A stretch of 64,000 nucleotides of DNA from Microglena sp. YARC (taxonomy: Eukaryota > Chlorophyta > Chlorophyceae > Chlamydomonadales > Chlamydomonadaceae). How positions within the stretch are numbered: the stretch's first letter is position 1; every line of letters begins with the position of its first letter. The DNA lies in NCBI GenBank assembly GCA_022414725.1, contig CM039467.1, positions 7,794,946-7,858,945 on the forward strand, read 5' to 3'. The notes below the pieces were generated by a model. The model saw nothing but the letters and a program-made list of their open reading frames with translations, was not told where the DNA came from and made no database searches. Made by a program: the position numbers and the translations under genes. Shown here piece after piece: positions 33,701 to 44,500 of this stretch.

Positions 33701-36700
33701 GTAAGGTCATTTTTTCTCGTGTACTCTCAGGCTGCTCCCAGAGGCCATGCGCTCCTGGAGCATAGATTGAACAGCTCCGGTCAGGTTGTGCTGTTTTGGG
33801 ATGCGTTTGGTAAGGTCATTTTTTCTCTTGTACTCTCAGGCTGCTCCCAGAGGCCATTCGCGCGCTCCAGGAGCATAGATTTGGGAAACAGCTCCGGTCA
33901 GAGTTGGTGCTGTTTTGGGGATGCGTTTTGGTAAGGTGTCATTTTTTCTTCGCGTGTACTCTCAGGCTGCTCCAGAAGGCCATGCGTGCTCCAGGAGCAT
34001 AGATTGAACAGGTCCGGTCAGGTTGTGCTGTTTTGGGCTGCGTTTGGTAAGGTCATTATTTTTCATGTACTCAGGCTGCTCTCAGAGGCCATGCACTCCT
34101 GGGAGCATAGATTTGAACAGGTCAGGTCCGGTCAGGTTGTGCTGTATTGGGCTGCGTTTGGTAAGGTCATTTTTTCTCGTGTAACTCTCAGGCTGCTCGC
34201 CAGAGAGCCATGCGCTCCTGGAGCATTAGATTGAGACAGGTCCGTCAGGTTGTGCTGTTTTGGGATGCGTTTGGTAAGGTCATTTTTTCTCGTGTACTCT
34301 CAGGCTGCTCCCAGAGGCCAGGTGCTCCAGGAGCATAGATTGAACAGCTGTTGCACGTCAGGTTGTGCTAGTTTTGGGATGCCGTTTGGTAAGCGTTTCA
34401 TTTTTTCTCGCTGTACTCTCAGGCTGCTTCCCAGAGGCCATGCGCTCCTGGAGCATAGATTGAACAGCTCCGCGTTCAGGTTGTGCTGTTTTGGGATGCG
34501 TTTTGGTAAGGTCATTTTTTCTCGTGTACCTCAGGCCCCCTGCTCCCAGAGGCCATGCTCTCCAGGAGCATAGATTGCAACAGCTCCGGTCAGGCTTTGT
34601 CGCTTTTTGGATGCGTTTGGTAAGGTCATTTTTTCTCGTGCTACTCTCAGGGCTGCTCCCAGAGGCCATGCGCTCCCGGAGCATAGAGTTGAACCAGGTC
34701 CGGTCAGGTTGTGGCTGTTTTGGGCTGCGTTTGGTAAGCGTCATTATTTAACTTATCATGTACTCAGGTGTCTCAGAGGCCATGCAACTCCTGAGCATAG
34801 ATGAACAGGTCAGTCGGTCAAGGTTGTGCTGTTTTGGCATGCGTTCGTAGGTCATTTTTTCTCGTGTTACTCTCAGGCTGCTCCCAGAGGCCATTGCACT
34901 CTGGAGCTAGATTGACAGCTCCGTCAAGGGTTGCTGCTGTTTTGCGGCTGCGTTTTGGTAAGTCATTTTTTCTCGTGTACTCTCAGGCTTGCTCCCAGAG
35001 GCCAGCGCTCCAGGAGCATTAGATGAACAGCTCCGGTCCAGGTTGTGCTGTTTTGGGCTGGTTTTGGTAAGGTCATTTTTTCTCGTTACTCTCAGGGCTG
35101 CCTCCCAGAGGCCATGCGCTCCTTGGAGATAGATTGAACAGCTCCGGGTCAGAGTGGCCTGTTTTGGCATGCGTCTGGTAAAGGTCATTTTTCTCGTGTA
35201 CTCTCAGGCGCTCCCAGAGGCCATGCCGGCTCCAGGAGGCATTAGAATTGAACAGCTCCGGTCAGGTTGTGCTGTTTTTGGGCAGACAGTTTGGTAGGTC
35301 ATTATTTTCATGTACTTACGGCTGCCTCTCAGAGCCATGCATCCCTGGGCATAGATTGCAACAGTCAGGGTCCGGTCAGGTTGGTGCTGTTAGTGGGACT
35401 GCGTTTGGTAAGGGTCATTTTTCTTCGTTACTCTCAGGCTGCTCCCAGAGGCCATGCGCTCCTGGAGCATTAGATGAACAGCTCCCCGCGTCAGGTTGTG
35501 CCTGTTTTGGCGGATGCCGTTTTGGTAAGGTCATTTTTTTCTCGTGTACTCTCAGCTGCCCCAGAGGCTATGCGCTCCAGGAGCATAGATTGATCAGCTC
35601 CGGTCAGGTTTGCTGTTTTGGGATGCGTTTGGTAAGGTCAATTTTTTCTCGTGTACTCTCAGGCTGCTCCAGAGGGCCATGCGGCTCCCGGAAGCATAGG
35701 ATGACACAGGTCCGGTCAGGTTGTGCTTTTTGGGCTTGCGTTTGGTAAGGTCATATTTCTCATGTACTCATGGCTGCTTCAGAGGCCATGCACTCCTGGC
35801 AGCATTAGATTGAACAGGTCAGGTCCGGTCAGGTGTGCTGTTTTGGGCGCCGTTTGGTAACGTCATTTTTTCTCGTGTACTCTCAGCTGCTCCCCAGAGG
35901 CCATGCAACTCCTGGAGCCTAGATTGAACAGCTCCGGTCAGGTTGTGCTGTTTTGGTATGCCGTTTGGTAAGGTTATTTTTCTCGTCGTACTCTCAGGCT
36001 GCCCTCCCAGAGCGCCATGGCTCCAGGAGCATAGATTGCGAAGCAGCCCGGTCAGGTTGTCTGTTTTGGGCTGCGTTTGGCTAAGGTTCATTATTTTTCA
36101 TGACTTCAGCTGCTCTCAGAGCTGCACTCCTGGAGCCAGAGATTGAACATCAAGGTCCCGGTCAGGTTGGTGCTTGTTGGGCCGTGCGTTTTGGTAAGGT
36201 CATTGTTTTTCTCGTGTACTCTCAGGCTGCTCCCAGAGGCCATGCGCTCCTGGAGCATAGGATTGAACAGGTCCGGTCAGGTGCTGTGCGGTTTGGGATG
36301 CGTTTGTTAAGCGTCATTTTTCTCGTGTACTCTCAGCTGCCTCCAGGAGGCCATGCGCTCCAGGGAGCATAGAGTTGAACAGCTCCGGTCAGGTGTGCTG
36401 TTTTGGCTGCGTTTGGTAAGGTCATTTTTTCTCGTGTACTCTCAGCTGCTCCCAGAGGCCATGCGCTCCCTGGAGCATAGATTAAACAGCTCCGGTCAGT
36501 TGTGCTGTTTTTGGGATGCTTTGGTTAAGGTATTTTTTTCTTCGTGTACTCTCCAGGGCGTGCTCCCAGAGCCATGCACTTCCTGGAGCATTAGATTGAA
36601 CAGCTCCGGTCAGTTGTGCTGTTTTGGGATGCGTTGCGTTAGGTCATTTTTTCTCGTGTACTCTCAGGCTGCTCCAGAGGCCATGGCGCTCCAGACATAG

Positions 36701-38143
36701 ATTGAACAGGTTCCGGTTCAGGTTGTGCTGTTTTGGGCCTGGCGTTTGCGTAAGCGTCATTATTTTCATGACTCAGGCTTGCTGTCTCAGGCCATGCACT
36801 CCTGGAGCATAGAATTTGAACAGGTCAGGTCCGGTCAGTTGTGCTGTTTTGGGATGCGTTTGCGTAAGGTCATTTTTTTCTCGTGTACTCTCAGGCTTGC
36901 TCCAGAGGCCATGCACTCCTGGAGCATAGATGAACAGCTCCGGTCAGTTGTGCTGTTTGTGGCTGCGTTTGGTAAGGTCATTTTTTCTCGAGTACTCTCA
37001 GGCGGGCTCCAGAGGCCATGCGGCTCCAGGAGCATAGATTGAACAGCTCCGGTCAGGGTTGTGCAGTTTTGGGCTGCGTTGGTAAGCGCATTATTTTTCA
37101 TGTACGCAGGGCTGCTCTCAGAGGCCATGCAACTCCTGGAGCAAGAGATTGAACAGGTCAGGGTCCGGTCAGTTTGTGCCTGTTTTGGGCGCGTTGGTTA
37201 AGTTCATTTTTCTCTTGTACTTCAGGCTGCTCCCAGAGGCCATGCGCTCCTGGAGCATAGATTGAACAGCTCGTCAGGTTGTGCTGTTTTGGATGCGTTT
37301 TGGTAAGGTCATTTTTTCTCGGACGGCTTCCTCCCAGAGGCCATGCCCGCTCCAGGAGCATAGATGAACAGCTCCGGTCAGGTTGTGCTGATGTGGGCAT
37401 GGCGTTATGGTTAGGTTATTTTTTCTCGTGTACCTCTCAGCTGCTTCCCAGAGCCATGCGCTCCCAGGAGCATAGATGAACAAGCTCCGTCAGGTTGTGT
37501 GTCGTTTTTGGGCTGCGTTTGGTAAGCGTCATTATTTTCATGTATCAGGCTTGCTCATCAGAGGCCATGCACTCCTGGAGCATAATTGAAACAGGTTCAG
37601 GTCGTGTCAGCGCTTGCTGCGTGTTTTGGGCTGCGTTGCGTAAGGTCATTTTTTTCTTCGTGTACTCTCAGGCTGCTCCCAGAGGCCATGCCGCTCCTGC
37701 GGAGCATAGATTGAACAGCTCCGGTCAGGTTGTGCTGTTTTGGGATGCGTTTGCGCGTAAGGTCATTTTTTCTCGTGTACTCTCAGGGCTTGCTCCCAGG
37801 GCCAGCGCTTCCGGAGCATTAGATTGAAACAGCTCCGCGTCAGGTTGTGTGTTATGGGCTGCGTCTTGGGTAGGTTATTTTTTCTCGTGTACTCTCAGGG
37901 GGCTGCTCCAGAGGCCATGCCGGCTCCCGGAGCATAGATTGAACAGGTCCGGTTCAGGTTGTGCTGCTTTTGGGGCTGGCGTTATTGGCTAAGGTCATTA
38001 TTTTTTCCATGTACTCAGTGCTCTCAGAGGCCATGCACTCCTGGCAGCAAGATTGGAAAACGTCAGGTCGGTCAGGTTGTGCTGTTTGGGCCTGCGTTTT
38101 GGGTAAGGGTGCTATTATTTATCATGTACTCAGGCCTGCTCCT
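30751..38143 (+). repeat. Kinase intron 4: ~112-bp tandem array, about sixty copies, running into the assembly gap
   Basis: The unit reads CTCAGGCTGCTCCCAGAGGC, CATGCGCTCCTGGAGCATAG, ATTGAACAGCTCCGGTCAGG, TTGTGCTGTTTTGGGCTGCG, TTTGGTAAGGTCATTTTTTC, TCGTGTACT. At 31088-31165 there is also a copy of the exon 4 end (CCCCATGTTCCTCTCAACCC, CTCACTCTCTCTCCTCAG). The CTCAG-GCTGCTCCMAGAGG part resembles an acceptor followed by codons for GLLQR, which begin the next conserved block of S6Ks, so the unit may derive from the unseen next exon. Copies up to about 32,040 are nearly identical; later ones carry many single-base indels. Confidence 0.92.
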
Positions 38144-39143
38144 NNNNNNNNNNNNNNNNNNNNNNNNNNNNNNNNNNNNNNNNNNNNNNNNNNNNNNNNN
38201 NNNNNNNNNNNNNNNNNNNNNNNNNNNNNNNNNNNNNNNNNNNNNNNNNNNNNNNNNNNNNNNNNNNNNNNNNNNNNNNNNNNNNNNNNNNNNNNNNNNN
38301 NNNNNNNNNNNNNNNNNNNNNNNNNNNNNNNNNNNNNNNNNNNNNNNNNNNNNNNNNNNNNNNNNNNNNNNNNNNNNNNNNNNNNNNNNNNNNNNNNNNN
38401 NNNNNNNNNNNNNNNNNNNNNNNNNNNNNNNNNNNNNNNNNNNNNNNNNNNNNNNNNNNNNNNNNNNNNNNNNNNNNNNNNNNNNNNNNNNNNNNNNNNN
38501 NNNNNNNNNNNNNNNNNNNNNNNNNNNNNNNNNNNNNNNNNNNNNNNNNNNNNNNNNNNNNNNNNNNNNNNNNNNNNNNNNNNNNNNNNNNNNNNNNNNN
38601 NNNNNNNNNNNNNNNNNNNNNNNNNNNNNNNNNNNNNNNNNNNNNNNNNNNNNNNNNNNNNNNNNNNNNNNNNNNNNNNNNNNNNNNNNNNNNNNNNNNN
38701 NNNNNNNNNNNNNNNNNNNNNNNNNNNNNNNNNNNNNNNNNNNNNNNNNNNNNNNNNNNNNNNNNNNNNNNNNNNNNNNNNNNNNNNNNNNNNNNNNNNN
38801 NNNNNNNNNNNNNNNNNNNNNNNNNNNNNNNNNNNNNNNNNNNNNNNNNNNNNNNNNNNNNNNNNNNNNNNNNNNNNNNNNNNNNNNNNNNNNNNNNNNN
38901 NNNNNNNNNNNNNNNNNNNNNNNNNNNNNNNNNNNNNNNNNNNNNNNNNNNNNNNNNNNNNNNNNNNNNNNNNNNNNNNNNNNNNNNNNNNNNNNNNNNN
39001 NNNNNNNNNNNNNNNNNNNNNNNNNNNNNNNNNNNNNNNNNNNNNNNNNNNNNNNNNNNNNNNNNNNNNNNNNNNNNNNNNNNNNNNNNNNNNNNNNNNN
39101 NNNNNNNNNNNNNNNNNNNNNNNNNNNNNNNNNNNNNNNNNNN
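38144..39143. other. Assembly gap of exactly 1,000 N
   Basis: Positions 38144-39143 are all N. A round 1,000 suggests a scaffold gap of unknown true size. The kinase (plus) and kinesin (minus) both lose their 3' parts toward it. Confidence 0.98.
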
Positions 39144-40120
39144 CACAGCAGAGATTGTCCACCCCAGTTGCCATCATGCTATGCCCCTTACCCGATCATG
39201 CTGGCCCACACTGAGTCATTGGTGGATTGGGGGTGTCCTACTGGTGGGGTGGGTGAGTGGGAGGGGGGGGAGAGGGGATCCTGTAACGTATGTTATGTAT
39301 GCTATACCTTCTTGCTTATTGCTTTCTTTGCTTTCTTTTAATTGTCGATTAAGCAGATCAAGCATGGTTTGTTTGGTTTTGTTTGTTTGGCTTGTGCGGG
39401 ACTTAATCAGATAGCAGAAAATCTCCCACTCTTCGCAGTAAATAGGTCTGTAAGTTCAACAACACTCAACGATAGTACCCTTATTACGAATTGCATTGAG
39501 TTGTGAGGGTGCCAGCCTGTTGCTTGCACTGGGCCAAGCACTCAACAACAACACTGAAATATGCTGAATTTGAATTCATAACGCGATTTTTAAACATGAC
39601 TGTATCGAATACTCTCCTTATCAGTATCTACTAGACAGAGTTTGGTTGGGTCTTGTTCTGGGGGTTGAGTTGGCGTGTGTTGTTGTTCGGTTGGATCGGT
39701 GGTTGGGTTGGAGTGTTGATTTGAGTTGGGGTTCGGGTTGAGTTGAGCTTCGGGTTAGGGTTGGGTTTGGACGGTTGGGTAGGGGTGGTTGGGTTTGTCG
39801 GGTTGGTTGAGTTGGAGTTGAGTTTGGTTGTTGGTTTGGCTGGTCGGGGTCGGGGTTGGTTGGAGGGGGGAGGGAGGTGTGGGGGGGAGGAGGGGGGAGG
39901 GAGCGCGTACCGAGGCAAGTTTTGTTCTTTTTGCTATAATCCTTTTATTTGCCTTCTAGATTTTCTTCTTTTTTTCCTTTCTTCTATTCTTTGCTTTCCT
40001 TTTTCTGTAATAAGACAGAGCATAATAAGACAGGTTTCGCATTGGTTTGTTTGGTGTTGTTTGCGTTTGTTTGTTTGGCTTAATCAGATGGATACTTTCC
40101 TCTAGCAGTTTCTACTTGGG
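39144..40120. other. Non-coding DNA with a GGTTGG-rich block
   Basis: 39640-39905 is a TTGGGTTGG/GAGTTGG/GGGTTCG degenerate repeat ending in G/A-rich DNA. 39485-39555 shares GAGGGTGCCAGCCTG and TTGCTTGCACTGGG with 5685-5735 and 42745-42775. No exon recognised. Confidence 0.6.
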
Positions 40121-40265
40121 TTGGTTGAAATCCCCACGGTGGCGCCCTAGTGCTTGCGGTCGCTGTAAACCGCCATGGTAGCTTTGTCCAGGTAAAGTAG
40201 CAGCCTGTTCTCAACCGCCGTAAGACGGGGCTCCCTTAATACCACGACCCACCAGGCATAATCAT
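40121..40265 (+). mobile_element. SINE candidate (copy 3)
   Basis: TAGTGCTTGCGGTCGCTGTA, ACCGCCATGGTAGCTTTGTC, GACGGGGCTCCCTTAATACC, CACCAGGC match the bodies at 1071-1190 and 15747-15875. The tRNA-like head is not recognisable in this copy. Confidence 0.6.
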
Positions 40266-40620
40266 TACTAGATTGGTCGAAACAAAACAAAGCCTATATC
40301 AGCTACACCTTAAGCTACACCTTTAGCTACATTGAACATTGCCCTGCCTTTCATAAATATGTATCTACTTAGGTTGGTCGAAACAAAACAGGGCCTATAT
40401 CAGCTACATCTTCAGCTACACCTTTAGCTACATTGAACATTGCCCTGCCTTTCATAAATATGTATCTACTTAGGTTGGTCGAAACAAAACAGGGCCTATA
40501 TCAGCTACATCTTCAGCTACACCTTTAGCTACATTGAACATTGCCCTGCCTTTCATGAATATGTATCTACTTAGGTTGGTCGAAACAAAACAGGGACTAG
40601 ATCAGCTACGCCATCAGCTA
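40266..40620 (+). repeat. ~102-bp tandem repeat, three and a half copies
   Basis: Unit words: GGTTGGTCGAAACAAAACAG, GGCCTATATCAGCTACATCT, CACCTTTAGCTACATTGAAC, ATTGCCCTGCCTTTCATAAA. It follows directly on the SINE body, so it could be an expanded SINE tail. Confidence 0.85.
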
Positions 40621-40734
40621 AGAGCAGTAGCTTCTAGCAGATCCTCACCAGTCACTCAACTAAGCCCCAAGATCACACAAGTATTGGAAAGATGATTCTG
40701 TCAGCTTCCAGATACACTACTTCGCTTTAGATTT

Positions 40735-41580
40735 GGCTGGTTAGCAAACCAGAGGAGCTGCCTAGAAGCTGCTGCTCGTAGCCGGAGAAAACAAATGCCA
40801 ACACCCCACCCCCACCCCCCCCACTTCACACTCCCTCTTCCTCATAAATGATAAAATGAACAAAAACAGTTCAATATAATCTAGAAATTCCAAAACATGT
40901 GCAACTTCAAAAAAAAAACTGAAAATCCAAAACAAAGCATATCACCAACCAGGCAAATACTCACTAGGCAAAGACGGTGTTGTTGTATCCAGCTATGGCC
41001 GACATGATTCCATCTGCAGGAAAGCAAGCCAAGCCAAGAAGTTAGTTAGTAGTTAGTTAGAAATAGATTGACTTCGTAATCATCTCTTTTTCCCAGTACG
41101 ATCAGCAGCTTCTAGGTAGCTCCTCTGGCTGCATTCTTCATCTCTTTAATGCCAAGAAAGTCAGAAAACACAGTTTTCTTGTTTTTTTGACGCGCCAATT
41201 TGAGCGACACTGTGAGACCCCAATGCGACGCGCTGCCCCCCCCAACCCCGCGGAGCACGGAGCACGGGAGTTGGGGAGCATTTCTGACTAGTTTAGCGGA
41301 CCCATGCGTCACTATGTAGTGATGGAACGGCGACGCGTCGCACAAAACCAAACAAAAAGAGTTCAGAAATAGGTAGGTGTGCATAACCCCTCAGCTCACA
41401 AAAAGTGGCCAGAAACCAGAAAAGTGGGCAGAATCCACAAAAAGTGGTCAGATCCACAAAAGTTGGCCAGAAACCACAAAAAGTGTTCAGAAACAGCTAA
41501 GGCGTTCATGACCTCTCTGCTCACTATTTCTTTTTTAGCAACGAGCAGCAGCTTCTAGGCAGCTCCTGCTGGCTCTGCCA
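40735..41580. repeat. Three AGCTGCC repeat arms and short tandem units in kinesin introns 2 and 3
   Basis: Arms: 40750-40772 (GGAGCTGCCTAGAAGCTGCT), 41102-41124 (inverted, CAGCAGCTTCTAGGTAGCTC) and 41542-41564 (inverted, GCAGCAGCTTCTAGGCAGCT). 41396-41500 repeats a unit of about 20 bases, AAAAAGTGGCCAGAAACCAC. 41270-41350 (TTTCTGACTAGTTTAGCGGA, CCCATGCGTC) is a dispersed word also near 42085-42150 and 58215-58260. Confidence 0.6.
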
Positions 41581-44500
41581 GCTTATGTAATAATGCAAGC
41601 TAGAACACACCATCAGGGATTTTTGATCAAATCTAAAAGGGTTTTTTCTAGCTTTATGGTTGTAGGCCTCCTTCAGGCACAGCGTTTTATAACTTTTTAT
41701 AGCTTTTATAGCTTTTTAGGGCCAATTAGAGCCATAGTTTTACATTGGAAATTTGGCCTAAACGTGGTCAAAAGACAAAAGTAGCGATCGCAACATACAG
41801 GGGGGGGGGGGGGGGGGCGGAAGGGGGGGAAAGGGGGGAATGCCTGCACACCTTACATGTCTATAAAGGCTGTGCTTCTGAGATAGTAGAATCAGCCTCC
41901 CCTTTTTTCAAAACTCCTCGCCATTCTGCTACCATTCTGCCACTGCATGGCGCAGCCTCCCCTAGATAGTAGAAGCAGCCTCCCCTTTAGATCCCTTTAG
42001 ATCCCTTTAGATCCCTTTAGATCCCTTTAGATCCCCTAGATAGTAGAAGCAGCCTCCCCTTTTTTTCAAAACTCGCCATTCTGCTTCCATTCTGCCACTG
42101 CATGGCGACACATGGGTCTGGCTGGACTAGTCAGAAATGCCCCCCGAACCCTGCTGAGCGAGAAGCACGAAGATTGGGATGCAAGGATTCCCACCCCACC
42201 CCACCCCACCCCACACCCGCTAAATGTAGCGATCGCTACTATTGACCATGTTTAGGCCCAAATTGCAACTATCAAAACTGGCCCAAACTGGCCCTAAATA
42301 ACTATAAAAAGCTATTAAAAGCTATTAAACGCTACAAAACGCTGTAAACGAGTTGCTACCCGAGTTGCTCAATTAGCAGCGTGTTCCACACACAAGCAAG
42401 TCCCATGCAGCGTTGCAAGCGACGCTGAAAATTGGCGGAGTGTGTTGGCAACGGAACGAAAGGTGGCAACGATGGAGCTGACCGAAGCGAGTTAGTTACG
42501 CGACCGTTGGATGATGTGTCAGTCAGGCTTTAAGAAATTTTTCGGTCGGACGGACAAATGGGTAAACATGGGGGCTCCCGCCCCCTTGAAGAGAGGGCTC
42601 CGCCAAAAAAGGGTGCGGATTAATAGCCAATTAGGATAAAGAGACTTACCCAACTTTGAATAATCAAGATAGCTCTAGGCAAGCAAGACAAGCACACACA
42701 CACTCACAATAAATAAATAAATGAATAGTACGCCTTGTTACAAGGCGTGAGGTTGAGGGGGCCAGCCCGTTTGCTTCACACACTCACACTTCAGTGCATT
42801 GTTTTCTTTTCAGCTACGAGCAGCAGCTTCTAGGCAGCTCCCATGTCTTGCTTTTCAGCCAAACTTGGCACAACCTTGAACTCCTTAATGCTGGCATAAT
42901 CAGCTTTCTAGAACTGCGCAGGGATTTATGTCCGCTATGTCTAGCGATCGCCAGTTTTGACCCCGTTTTTGCGACATTATCGATGTGACAATGTCAATCA
43001 AAAATGCCCTAAATGGCCCAAACAAGCCATAACAAGCCGTAACAAGCTATCAAAAGCTATGAAGAGCTATAAAAGTTGTACAAGCTTTAAACACTCTTAC
43101 CCGGAGGAGGACTATAACCATAAATGTAGAAGAAGAAAAAACTTTCAGATTTGGACATATAAATTCCTGGAACTGCAGAAACAGATCGGGGCAGCCCAGT
43201 GGTCGGCTAAGGGAGCTGCCAAGAAGCTGCTATGAAAGACCGGAAGAAAAAAAACAGATTGACTGCATAACAAAACAATATATAACATAACACGAGACAC
43301 TTTTGTTATTCTGAAGGTATGGACAGTCATTCCCCAAACCTCACTCTCTTACAAAGGCAGGTGTATACGAATCTCCCCCAACTCAACCACAACCCCACCC
43401 AAACTACAACCCAACCAACTCAACCACAACCCACAACCACACCACCACACACCCAACCCTCAAACCCCACCACAACACCCTCAACCCCCACCACAACCCA
43501 AACCCACCACAACCCCACCACAACCCACAACCCCACCACAAACCCCAACCCCACAACCACCACAACCCCCTCAACCCCACAACCCCACCACACACCCTCA
43601 ACCCCACACCACCCCACAAACCCACACAACCCACCACCACAACACCACAACCCCTCAACCCCCAACCCCACCAACCCCACCACAACCCACAACCCAACCC
43701 TCAATCCCACCACAACCCACAACCCCCCACAACCCCCCTCACCACCACCACAACCCTCAAATCCCCACCCAACCAAAAACCCCACCACCCCCACCAACAC
43801 CCACAAATCCCCACCCAACCAAAACCCACAACCCACAACCCCTCCACAACCCCCACCACTAACTCATCCCGCCAAACTTCCACATTTCATGCACCTCATA
43901 CAGTGCTAACAAGGTGTGTCCCATGCTCACCACCAAATTAACCATATCATCAGATATTATGATGATATATTATTGCATGGTTTTATCTTCAAACAATGCA
44001 CAACATTATATATTGATGATATCGATCTGGACAAACATCCCTGCAAGCGACGCGGAAAATTGGCGGAGTGTGTTGGCAACGGATCGAAAGGTGGCAACGA
44101 TGGAGCTGACCGAAGCGAGTTAGTTACGCGACCGTTGGGTGATGTGTCAGGCTTCAATGTTTTGTTCAAACGGACAAATGGGTAAACATGGGGGCTCCCG
44201 CCTCCTTGAAGAGGGGGCTCCGCCGAAAACGGAGTCTAACACGCCTCCCAGTGAATGAAAAAACACACCGCCCCCCTCCAGTGTCTCATACACCTGCCCC
44301 TGTGAAGCTGTCATGTCCCATGTTCACAGTCACAATAACCATATAATGATATGGACGTACATCCCCCCCAAAGCATTATAGAACACCTCCCAGCGAATGA
44401 AAAAAAAACGCCCCCCTCCAGTGCCTCATTCACCAGCCCCTGTGAAGCTACTATTCCCCACGTTCACTGCCACAATAACCCTACAATGGTGTTGTTGATA

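Noticed and set aside
30836..37827. Many plus-strand ORFs with SQAAPRGHALLEHRLNSSG
   Set aside because: They repeat with the 112-bp array unit and end at random indels. No independent coding evidence.
37959..39341. ORFs spanning the N gap
   Set aside because: Ns translate as X, so these are artefacts.
43319..43909. Pro/Thr/Asn ORF on the plus strand and Gly/Val ORFs on the minus strand
   Set aside because: Translation of a C/A-only minisatellite.
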